49,691 nt of DNA from DASCQC01 sp036012865 (GTDB lineage: Bacteria; Pseudomonadota; Gammaproteobacteria; Comchoanobacterales; Comchoanobacteraceae). The notes below the pieces were generated by a model. It was not told where the DNA came from and ran no database searches. It saw nothing but the letters and a program-made list of their open reading frames with translations. The stretch spans positions 1-49,691 of the forward strand of contig DASCQC010000012.1 in assembly GCA_036012865.1 (NCBI GenBank). The letters are read 5' to 3'. Of the stretch, positions 26,576 through 34,686 are shown in pieces (position 1 is the stretch's first letter; every line of letters begins with the position of its first letter). A program made the translations under genes and the position numbers.

Positions 26576-26854
26576 TTAGGCTGCAGCAGCCCCATCAACC
26601 ACAACATTCACATAAGTACGGCGGTCGCGGCGAGGTCCTCGCTTAATAAATTTAACATAACCTTCAGAAAGAGCATACAAAGTATAATCCTTTCCTAAAC
26701 CAACGTTATCACCTGGGTGAAACTTAGTTCCACATTGTCTAACTAGAATATTGCCGCCAATGACCTTTTCTCCATCGTACCGTTTAACACCCCGGTACTG
26801 AGGATTGGAATCGCGACCGTTCTTGGAACTACCACCTGCTTTTTTATGAGCCAT
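26576..26854 (-). CDS. rpmA: 50S ribosomal protein L27
   Basis: 92 residues, starting MAHKKAGGSSKNGRDSNPQY as in other L27 proteins. The N-terminal tail reaches the peptidyl-transferase centre. It lies 9 bp after rplU and 3 bp before obgE. Confidence 0.98.
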   Translation of the reverse strand: MAHKKAGGSSKNGRDSNPQYRGVKRYDGEKVIGGNILVRQCGTKFHPGDNVGLGKDYTLYALSEGYVKFIKRGPRRDRRTYVNVVVDGAAAA

Positions 26855-26863
26855 ATCTAACCT

Positions 26864-27169
26864 CTATGCAATTTCAGTAATACGAATACGTGTTAATGAC
26901 TGACGATGCCCTTGAACACGTGAATAATTTTTTCTACGCTTAAATTTACGCACAACAATTTTGTCTCCACGAAAATGCTCAACGACCTCCGCCTCAACTT
27001 TTGATTTGGCTAATTTATCTTTGAGTTTAATTGTCTCACCATCAACCACTAAGAGAATCTCCGTCAAAGCAAACTTTTTTCCTGCCTCAACATCGACCTT
27101 TTCAATAATATATTCAGAGTCTTTGGCAACCTTAAGCTGCTTCCCCCCTGTCTTAATAATGGCATACAT
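26864..27169 (-). CDS. rplU: 50S ribosomal protein L21
   Basis: 101 residues, beginning MYAIIKTGGKQLKV, with the C-terminal RRKNYSRVQGHRQ rRNA-binding motif. First gene of the rplU-rpmA-obgE operon; GGAGG precedes the ATG. Divergent from ispB. Confidence 0.98.
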   Translation of the reverse strand: MYAIIKTGGKQLKVAKDSEYIIEKVDVEAGKKFALTEILLVVDGETIKLKDKLAKSKVEAEVVEHFRGDKIVVRKFKRRKNYSRVQGHRQSLTRIRITEIA

Positions 27170-27331
27170 ATTCGTGCCTCCAAAACCATTAATTTAAATA
27201 AGTCACCTATACTGCCACACTAAGTATATGATCGCAACTGGTTTTTATCATTTTATACAGAGATTATGATTTATCTTGCGTTTATCCACAAACTTGCTAA
27301 GCTTACTAGTGTCATTTCCAGGTATAAAAAC

Positions 27332-28291
27332 ATGCTTTATTCTGAGATTAAAGAACCCGTCTCAACACACCTTAAAAACATGGACACATTAATTGCACAG
27401 CACTGTAAAACAGATACTGAGACCCTCAAAAACATGTGTGATTACATGCTTGGAAGTCAAGGCAAACGCATCAGACCCACTCTAGTACTCCTCACCGCCC
27501 AATCCTTTCAGCAAAAAGTGACCAAGGAACATGAAAAACTAGCCGCAATCATCGAACTTATTCATACCGCAACCTTACTGCATGATGATGTTCTAGATAA
27601 ATCTGAAAAACGCCGAGGAAAGACCACCCACCACACGATATGGGGCAATCATCAAGCCATCCTCTTAGGAGACTATATCTATGCCCTGGCATTCAAAATC
27701 ATTGCTGAATTACAACACCCCGAAACCACCAAGATCTTAGCGCAAGCCTCATGTAAAATTGTCGAAAGCGAACTTCTTCAAAGCTCTCAAACAACTAACA
27801 TACAACTCAGTAAGGATGATTACTTTACCATCATTCAAGGTAAAACAGCCACCCTATTTTCCGCCGCCATGGAAACAAGCGCCCTAATCAGCCAAACGGA
27901 CTCTCAAGTTCAATGGAAAAAAGCGGGTTTCTGCCTAGGCATGGCTTATCAGATCATTGATGACTGCCTGGATTATAACCTTCACAACAAACACCTTGAT
28001 AAAAACAACGGAGATGACTGGTTTAGCAGCACACCCACACTGCCCATCATCCAAGCTTACCGCTATGCCTCTCCTGAAGAAAAAACCTCCCTAAAAAACT
28101 TTTTCAAAAATCCTCGTCAAGAAAGTTTTCAAGATCTGTGTCATAAACCTTACTTACAAAAAGGCCTCGATGATAGCCAAGCAATAGCGTCTGAACTTCT
28201 AGAAGAGTTTGTCACGTTAATGAAATCTGTTGATCAAGACACCACCAGTTTGATTCAATTAGCTTCTTTTTTACAACAGCGTAAGTTTTAA
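27332..28291 (+). CDS. ispB: Long-chain polyprenyl diphosphate synthase
   Basis: 319 residues from the ATG at 27332 (an in-frame ATG at 27266 would add 22 residues not expected in the family). It makes the quinone side chain from FPP and IPP. First Asp-rich motif: LLHDDVLDKSEKRRG; second: QIIDDCLDYN; the KR of GSQGKRIRPTL binds IPP. Divergence from rplU-rpmA-obgE is the usual ispB context in Gammaproteobacteria. Chain length is not determined by sequence alone. Confidence 0.93.
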   Translation: MLYSEIKEPVSTHLKNMDTLIAQHCKTDTETLKNMCDYMLGSQGKRIRPTLVLLTAQSFQQKVTKEHEKLAAIIELIHTATLLHDDVLDKSEKRRGKTTHHTIWGNHQAILLGDYIYALAFKIIAELQHPETTKILAQASCKIVESELLQSSQTTNIQLSKDDYFTIIQGKTATLFSAAMETSALISQTDSQVQWKKAGFCLGMAYQIIDDCLDYNLHNKHLDKNNGDDWFSSTPTLPIIQAYRYASPEEKTSLKNFFKNPRQESFQDLCHKPYLQKGLDDSQAIASELLEEFVTLMKSVDQDTTSLIQLASFLQQRKF

Positions 28292-28295
28292 TTCC

Positions 28296-28877
28296 CTACG
28301 CAACCAACGCGGTAGAAAAAATAAACCTTCTTAATAACTCAAAGCCCTGGCAAGTTAGGATAGATTCTGGATGAAACTGAACACCGTAGGTGGGGTAGAC
28401 CTTATGCTTGATAGCCATGATTTCCTTCTCATCGCTTAACGCATGAATTTCCAATTCTTTGGGGCAGGTTTGATGATCCACCACCAAAGAGTGATACCGA
28501 GCCACACTCAAAGGGTTCATCATACCCTCAAACAACCCTCTTCCATCATGCCAAACAGTAGACTTTTTACCATGCATCGGCTGAACTGACTTAACAACCC
28601 TCCCCCCCATGGCTTGACCAATAATCTGATGCCCCAAACAAACTCCCAAAATGGGAATAGAGGGGGCTAAAGTTTCCACCAGTTGCAATGACACACTCGA
28701 CTCATTAGGGGTGCAAGGCCCAGGAGATAAAATAATATGCGATGGGCGCAACTGCTCAGCTACTTCTTTAATATTAATGACATCATTTCGAGAAACAACA
28801 ACTTCATAACCCAGCTCTCTGATATATCTAGCCAAGGTATAGACAAATGAATCATAATGATCAATCAATAAGATCAT
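28296..28877 (-). CDS. pabA: Aminodeoxychorismate/anthranilate synthase glutamine amidotransferase
   Basis: 193 residues, class I glutamine amidotransferase. Catalytic Cys in GVCLGHQIIGQAMGG, His/Glu in GVQFHPESIL, and the N-terminal IDHYDSFVYTLARY. It supplies ammonia to PabB, encoded just upstream with a 17-bp overlap. It may serve both folate and tryptophan synthesis, as such subunits often do. Confidence 0.92.
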   Translation of the reverse strand: MILLIDHYDSFVYTLARYIRELGYEVVVSRNDVINIKEVAEQLRPSHIILSPGPCTPNESSVSLQLVETLAPSIPILGVCLGHQIIGQAMGGRVVKSVQPMHGKKSTVWHDGRGLFEGMMNPLSVARYHSLVVDHQTCPKELEIHALSDEKEIMAIKHKVYPTYGVQFHPESILTCQGFELLRRFIFSTALVA

Positions 28878-30330
28878 GCGACACCTTTTCTCCGGTTAAA
28901 GACCTTACTAAAGCCTCAGCCTTCAATATTGTTTCACGGTACTCTTCTTCTGGGTTAGAGTCCAATACCACCGCACCACCCGCTTGAAAAGTAATTTCGT
29001 TACCCTTAAAAACCAAGGTTCGAATTAATATATTGGTATCCATGGCCCCATCAAAGCCCAGGTAACCCAAACTTCCACAATAAGGCCCCCTTCGACTGCC
29101 CTCAAGCTCATCGATAATTTCCATCGACCTTATTTTTGGCGCCCCTGTAATAGACCCCCCTGGGAAGCACGCCTGCAACAAATCAACAGGATCCTTATCA
29201 TCCTCTAAACAACCCTCAACCACTGAAACTAAATGATGCACTGTTTGAAAACCCTCCACTTTACATAGTTGCGGCACATTAATGGAGTACGGCTTACACA
29301 CACGACTCAAGTCATTCCTCATTAAATCTACAATCATGGTATTTTCTGCTCGATCCTTTTCACTAGCATGGAGTTGTTGAGCTAATACTGCATCCTCTAC
29401 AAGGCACCTTGACCGCCTCATCGTTCCTTTAATAGGACGTGTCTCTACGTACCTACCTTCAACTTTTAAAAACCTTTCAGGAGAACTCGAGGCAATCACC
29501 GTATCTCCCAATCGAGCAAACCCCGAAAAAGGAGCGGGATTCACTGATCTCAATGTATCATAAATAGCTAAGGGATCGACGTCTGAACTTATCTTTGCAG
29601 AAAACCTTTGGGACAAATTAACCTCAAAAATGTCACCTTCTACAATATAATTTTTGGCCTTGTTAACAGCTTCAATATAACTTTCTCTAGAATGATTGCT
29701 TACAATCTTACCCACCTTCGTCTTTTTAGATAGGGGTAAAGGGTTGAGATCCTTAACCCATTGTAAACATTGCTTTAACCTTTTTTCTGCTCGATCTAAC
29801 CGCTGCTTTCCCTCCCTTTCTGGCAAGCCTGATGAAAAAATAAAAGCCTTCTTTTCTACCTGATCAAACGCTATGACAAGGTCATACCAACCCAACACCA
29901 TATCAGGGTAACCCTTATCATCGATTGCTTGATGAGGAAGCTTCTCTAAACTTCTTACAAGATCGTATGAGAACAACCCTGCCACACCCCCTTGAAAGGG
30001 TGGTAATTCATCGTGGGCTTCCATAGGCATGGCTTTCATTTTCTTAGACAACCACTCAAAAACAAAAACCCCTTCCAATGGTTGACCATCAAAAACAACC
30101 TTGTCATGACGATACTGCAGAGTAGAAAAAGGATCGAGAGCAATAAAACTATAACGACCCAAAGAAGCAGAATTCATTGAACTATCAAAAAAAATGACAT
30201 CATTCTTATTCAGGGCAGATAGAATCTCCATAGGGTCTAAATAGTCAATACATTTAACCAATGGCTTCAAACTGTACTCCAATTTATCAACTATTCTAAA
30301 CACTCTGTGCACCAAACTCAACCAACCCAT
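28861..30330 (-). CDS. pabB: Aminodeoxychorismate synthase component I
   Basis: 489 residues from the ATG at 30330 (AAAGG just upstream); the open frame extends to 30384 but the extra residues have no start context. The chorismate-binding domain has the PabB-type PIKGTMRRS (Lys, whereas TrpE has PIAGT), EKDRAENTMIVDLMRNDL, FPGGSITGAPKIRSMEI and the final QAGGAVVLDSNPEEEYRET. It aminates chorismate on the way to folate. No pabC lies in the window. Confidence 0.9.
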   Translation of the reverse strand: MGWLSLVHRVFRIVDKLEYSLKPLVKCIDYLDPMEILSALNKNDVIFFDSSMNSASLGRYSFIALDPFSTLQYRHDKVVFDGQPLEGVFVFEWLSKKMKAMPMEAHDELPPFQGGVAGLFSYDLVRSLEKLPHQAIDDKGYPDMVLGWYDLVIAFDQVEKKAFIFSSGLPEREGKQRLDRAEKRLKQCLQWVKDLNPLPLSKKTKVGKIVSNHSRESYIEAVNKAKNYIVEGDIFEVNLSQRFSAKISSDVDPLAIYDTLRSVNPAPFSGFARLGDTVIASSSPERFLKVEGRYVETRPIKGTMRRSRCLVEDAVLAQQLHASEKDRAENTMIVDLMRNDLSRVCKPYSINVPQLCKVEGFQTVHHLVSVVEGCLEDDKDPVDLLQACFPGGSITGAPKIRSMEIIDELEGSRRGPYCGSLGYLGFDGAMDTNILIRTLVFKGNEITFQAGGAVVLDSNPEEEYRETILKAEALVRSLTGEKVSHDLID

Positions 30331-30412
30331 TGAGCCTTTTATAAAAACCCAGATATTCCAATGAAACCTTGACACCAAAACCAAAGCTTGTTATCAATGG
30401 GAAATAGTATTA

Positions 30413-31141
30413 ATGAGAAATAAAATGTTAGAAGCACCTATAAAACCAACTCAAGCCGCTCCATACTCATGCTTAGATTATACCACTGATACCATTCTCA
30501 ACACCCTCTTTCCTGCATTGAATCTATCATCTGATCGAACAGACTCTTCGAAGTCTTTGAAAAAGATCACACTCATCATACATTTTTTAAACAGTTTATA
30601 CCTACTGGGATTCATTCTATTCTTGGGATTCAACCCTATACCCATGAGTGCAATTTACCTATTGAGTTTCATTGAATTTGCTCCACGAGTGGTTGATCAA
30701 ATCATCATTAACATACAAGACTTCTCCGAAGCTCTCATTAGACTCGTTGGCATGAACGTAATACGGTCTCTAGTCATAGCCTTTTTATTTATTCCAGGGT
30801 CCATTCCTTTCTCCGCGCTTATAACGTATAACTTCATAACAACTGTAATCCTCCCTGCAACCCCCATCTTTAACATGGTTATACTCAGCAATCTTGCCAT
30901 CTATTCAGCTAAAACCCTTTATACTGAACAAACTAACGTTTTAAACGTATTCAGGCCGCCTCTACTTTGGCCTCCTTCTCGCGCGCTTCTTCTCGATCGC
31001 ACAGAAATAGTATTTCCGCTACTAGATTTAATACAAACCTCTTTACCTGAAGTCACATTACCTCGTGGGCAAAAAACTCCACCTCAGACCGAAGAGCCTT
31101 TTAACATACCTCATGAAAAAGACAGCCCAACCAAGACATAA
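30413..31141 (+). CDS. Unrecognised membrane protein (short paralogue)
   Basis: 242 residues. After about 50 polar residues come three to four probable membrane helices (LIIHFLNSLYLLGFILFLGF; VIRSLVIAFLFIPGSIPFSA; FITTVILPATPIFNMVIL). The C-terminal 70 residues are polar and Pro-rich. The segment LLSFIEFAPRVVDQIIINI to LPATPIFNMVILSNLAIYSA aligns with LLSLASIAVMPEAVDRLL to LTPINTIISLNMFAFLGK near the end of the next gene, so the two probably share a membrane module. An alternative start lies at 30425. No known family is recognised. Confidence 0.7.
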   Translation: MRNKMLEAPIKPTQAAPYSCLDYTTDTILNTLFPALNLSSDRTDSSKSLKKITLIIHFLNSLYLLGFILFLGFNPIPMSAIYLLSFIEFAPRVVDQIIINIQDFSEALIRLVGMNVIRSLVIAFLFIPGSIPFSALITYNFITTVILPATPIFNMVILSNLAIYSAKTLYTEQTNVLNVFRPPLLWPPSRALLLDRTEIVFPLLDLIQTSLPEVTLPRGQKTPPQTEEPFNIPHEKDSPTKT

Positions 31142-31270
31142 ACAATACGACACAAGTATCTAATAATTATAATTAAAACAAAAAAAACCAGCATTGCCTT
31201 GCAATAAAGTCTTTATTATCCGAAAATAACTGTAAGTAAATAAACTAGAATTAATTAAATTGGAGACATC

Positions 31271-34200
31271 ATGCCTCGCTCTGACCTTATTGAAGCCGAT
31301 TTGGTGCACCCGAATGAATGGCCCCTTGTTAGCAAGCTTAAAAAAATTGATGATAGCCTCAGTGAATTAAGAAGTCTTTTACAAGATAATGAAACGATTA
31401 AAAGGGCAACCGACAATCTCCAAAATAATCTTTTTAGCATCCTGGCTACACAAAAAAAACCTTTTAGATATCTTAGTGAATCTTTTTCAGAAGAAGTTAT
31501 CACCAAAATAAATATTTTATCCGAAAATTTAGAGGACATACTGACAAAATCAATAGATCACCACGATATTTTTACCTACATTTCTCCAGAGAAACAACAT
31601 CAACTAACCCATTTGATGATAGATAGAGCCCTGATAACCTTCGCTGACAATCAAACAACATATTATTGTACCAATTCCGAATGGTTGAATAATCTTGTTA
31701 AATCTCCCCTTAGTTACAATAATATATTATCTCTATGTCCCTACCAGGACTCACAAATAGAGTCTATAATATCCAAGTTTGATGGCGCTAAAAATACCCC
31801 TAAAATTAAGGTATCTCCTTCTGTAAGATTAATCTATATGGGCAAACCACTTCAAGAGACGTATCAATTACATCCAGAGTTAGCAAACCTTACGACTAAT
31901 GAGGTAACTGACATCATTGATACCCCTCTTATCGAGAAGATTTTAAGCTATGATTTTGATTTCGAAAGTTTAGAACCTAGAGAGCGTGATTTTTTTATTA
32001 GAGCTATCAGTAATATTATAGCCTTTGGAGACCACTATAACATCGAATTCTACACACCTGCCTTAGAAAAAATCACTCAATTCCTATACCGTCAAGTTGA
32101 AAAAGACATCCGTGATTTCCAACACCTATCGCAAGACAACACCGATTTACAGAATGCAACTGATAACTTCCAAAATAATATTTTTGGTAGCCTCGCTCTT
32201 TTCTCACTATCTAGAAAAGCCCAACATAAGATGCGCTCTAAAGATCCTAGTATCAATATAGACCCCAGTACATATTTGACAGAACAAGCCGCAATCAAGC
32301 TTAAGAGTATATCCGATAATCTAGAAAAAATCATGGTAAGATCAATAGATCTCCCAGAGATCATCACCCTACTCTCTTCAGAGCAAAAACAAAAACTAAC
32401 CAAATTAATGATAGATAAGACCCTAGAAGCCTTCAGACTAGGCCCATTTAATGCTTATATTATAAATAAACAATGGTTTACTCATCTTCTTAGGTCAGGT
32501 CTTTTGTCGGATAACATATTAGTTCTATGTCCTAGCCAGGATATTCAAATAAATGCTGTAACCGATCATATTGAGAGGGATACTAAAACTATTATAATGA
32601 AAAAACCACCTACCATTAATGTTACTATTTTTGACATAATTTTGTTGTTAATCTTTGAGGGTCCTTCAAAAGATAGGAATTATGAATTAAACCCAGCTTT
32701 AAAAAACCTTAATAATGACACGGTACATCAGATCATGACGTCCCCTATTATCCACAATATTTTACACTATAATTTTCAATTCGAAGCATTGTCAAATAGA
32801 GAACGTTCTTTTTTTATTAGAGCCATTACTAATATTATATCTTTTGCCAACAGCTATAACACCAACATCCAAACACCTGCTTTAGCAAACATCACTCGAT
32901 ACCTATGTAGTCAAATTGAAGAAAGCCGCGGATCTTCTTCACAATACTTCAATGATATGGATTTACAAGACTATTTCATAAACACGAACCTTTTAAAGAT
33001 ATTGAATTCTAAACCCCAGATCTCTGACCTGAACCAAAAAGAATCTATGTCACTGAAAAATAGTGCCATGTATGGATTTCTTCCAATTTTATGTGATGTC
33101 ACTGAAGACACAACTTATGGATACAACCATGATGTAATCACTACAACGACCCAGGCAGATGTAGGCGTCATGAAAGATGAAAATGTGCTATTCTTTAACA
33201 TTAATCCTGAGACACTGATACATTTTCTCAAGATGTCTATTAAAGGGTCATCATCATATCAGGCGCAAGATTATAATGATGTGTTTAATATACTGAAATA
33301 TAGCTTAAAACAGCGACTAAGGAGCCACACCACCGTCTCTCAATTAAAACCTACCACTTGGGCCTTCCTCATTGCAACAGACTTTCAACAATCCTGGCCG
33401 TTGGATTGGACACCAGACGGCATAGCTACATTTATGTCAGAGGACAGAGCGTTAGAAAACTATGACAAAACAGAAGTCTATAACATTCTTGAGCCCATAC
33501 TCAATCATTCCCCAGAAAAGACCGCTTATCATCCACAAACAGCATCATTAACGCACACCGTATCTTTTCATGAGTATTGTCGTACATTGGACAAAATAAA
33601 GAAAAGAATCCGCACGTTTGCCACAGATTCAAACATAGCAACAGAAGATGACTTATATCCAAAAGCACGCCCCTATCTTTCAATATCTGACCGCATCACC
33701 GACTTTATCAGTAAAAGCCAATATCAAAGGTATGCTTGTATCAATCAAGGACCCAATCAATCGATGTCCTCCTCTATTTTTTATGCTCTTCTTTATTTCA
33801 TCGTTGAATATTGCCTCCCTGCATTCAACACTACTTTCGATCGCAAAAAGCTCACTGAATTCTACCAAAACCTTACAGCTCCATGGGATAATATGCCTCA
33901 TGGGAAATTAAACCTTCTCATATTGACTTCAATCATCACGCTCTACCTTGCCTCTTACAACTACATTATCTTAGGTACCGCTATGACGATCCATGCTTAT
34001 CTCTTTTTCAAGAATATACAACCTTATAATATTGGAATGATTGTCTTACTAGCCTTACCTCTTTTTATACCGGTATCCTATGTATTTTATAGCCCGGTAA
34101 TATTTACCTGGGGGCTACTCTCACTTGCTTCTATAGCGGTGATGCCAGAAGCCGTTGATAGACTGTTGGAGAATTACTTAAACAGCATTCCTCTAATGAC

Positions 34201-34552
34201 TCTCATTGCAACTCCGATATTAATCATAATATTCATCTCCACCTTTGGTGCTCCAACTATCGAACTACTCGGCCATGAAGCCTTAATAATAATGACCACA
34301 ATCAACTATGTTAATTATATCCTCACCCCCATCAATACCATCATATCATTGAATATGTTTGCTTTTTTAGGGAAGAATGTTTTCGATCATGCGCCGACAA
34401 CATACCCTAGCTTCACTGACTTTCAAGGGTATTTGAAATCCATGAATTTATACGCATCAACCGTACTAAAACCGTTCACTCTCTCTCAAGATAACAAAGC
34501 AGCACCAGAGAATGAAAACAACAACTCTACAAACCCAAACCCTGTGGAGTAA
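31271..34552 (+). CDS. 1093-residue protein with duplicated domain and membrane C-terminus
   Basis: GGAG eight bases before the ATG. Residues about 25-280 and 275-551 are two copies of one helical unit: ATDNLQNNLFS/ATDNFQNNIFG at residues 46 and 296; EPRERDFFIRAISNIIAF and SNRERSFFIRAITNIISF at about 235 and 508; TPALEKITQFL/TPALANITRYL. A middle polar region (about 560-820) is unique. Residues about 877-1040 hold five to six hydrophobic helices (LLILTSIITLYLASYNYIIL; IGMIVLLALPLFIPVSYVFY; LMTLIATPILIIIFISTF), followed by a polar Asn-rich tail. There is no signal peptide. The architecture of a long soluble part plus late membrane helices recalls translocated membrane-targeted effectors, but that is inference; no family is recognised. 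Confidence 0.8.
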   Translation: MPRSDLIEADLVHPNEWPLVSKLKKIDDSLSELRSLLQDNETIKRATDNLQNNLFSILATQKKPFRYLSESFSEEVITKINILSENLEDILTKSIDHHDIFTYISPEKQHQLTHLMIDRALITFADNQTTYYCTNSEWLNNLVKSPLSYNNILSLCPYQDSQIESIISKFDGAKNTPKIKVSPSVRLIYMGKPLQETYQLHPELANLTTNEVTDIIDTPLIEKILSYDFDFESLEPRERDFFIRAISNIIAFGDHYNIEFYTPALEKITQFLYRQVEKDIRDFQHLSQDNTDLQNATDNFQNNIFGSLALFSLSRKAQHKMRSKDPSINIDPSTYLTEQAAIKLKSISDNLEKIMVRSIDLPEIITLLSSEQKQKLTKLMIDKTLEAFRLGPFNAYIINKQWFTHLLRSGLLSDNILVLCPSQDIQINAVTDHIERDTKTIIMKKPPTINVTIFDIILLLIFEGPSKDRNYELNPALKNLNNDTVHQIMTSPIIHNILHYNFQFEALSNRERSFFIRAITNIISFANSYNTNIQTPALANITRYLCSQIEESRGSSSQYFNDMDLQDYFINTNLLKILNSKPQISDLNQKESMSLKNSAMYGFLPILCDVTEDTTYGYNHDVITTTTQADVGVMKDENVLFFNINPETLIHFLKMSIKGSSSYQAQDYNDVFNILKYSLKQRLRSHTTVSQLKPTTWAFLIATDFQQSWPLDWTPDGIATFMSEDRALENYDKTEVYNILEPILNHSPEKTAYHPQTASLTHTVSFHEYCRTLDKIKKRIRTFATDSNIATEDDLYPKARPYLSISDRITDFISKSQYQRYACINQGPNQSMSSSIFYALLYFIVEYCLPAFNTTFDRKKLTEFYQNLTAPWDNMPHGKLNLLILTSIITLYLASYNYIILGTAMTIHAYLFFKNIQPYNIGMIVLLALPLFIPVSYVFYSPVIFTWGLLSLASIAVMPEAVDRLLENYLNSIPLMTLIATPILIIIFISTFGAPTIELLGHEALIIMTTINYVNYILTPINTIISLNMFAFLGKNVFDHAPTTYPSFTDFQGYLKSMNLYASTVLKPFTLSQDNKAAPENENNNSTNPNPVE

Positions 34553-34584
34553 ACCCCAGACCACGATGGTTCCAGATGGATCAG

Positions 34585-34610
34585 TAGACCTTTGTCATAA
34601 CAAGGGTCTA
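34585..34610. terminator. Hairpin after the 1093-residue gene
   Basis: TAGACCTTTG (34585-34594), loop TCATAA, CAAGGGTCTA (34601-34610): a ten-pair stem with one G-U wobble, 33 bp after the stop. No T-run follows, so it may be a processing or partial terminator hairpin rather than a full intrinsic terminator. Confidence 0.4.
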
Positions 34611-34686
34611 AGTTGAAGCTCAGTCATCCAATAAAATTCAACGTTTATAGTAGCCTTTTATAACCAATTAAGTACAATATTGAGTT

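Noticed and set aside
31142..31270. AATAAAGTCTTTATT palindrome before the 1093-residue gene as an operator or terminator
   Set aside because: Only AT-rich pairs in the stem; such sequences arise by chance in this AT-rich gap.
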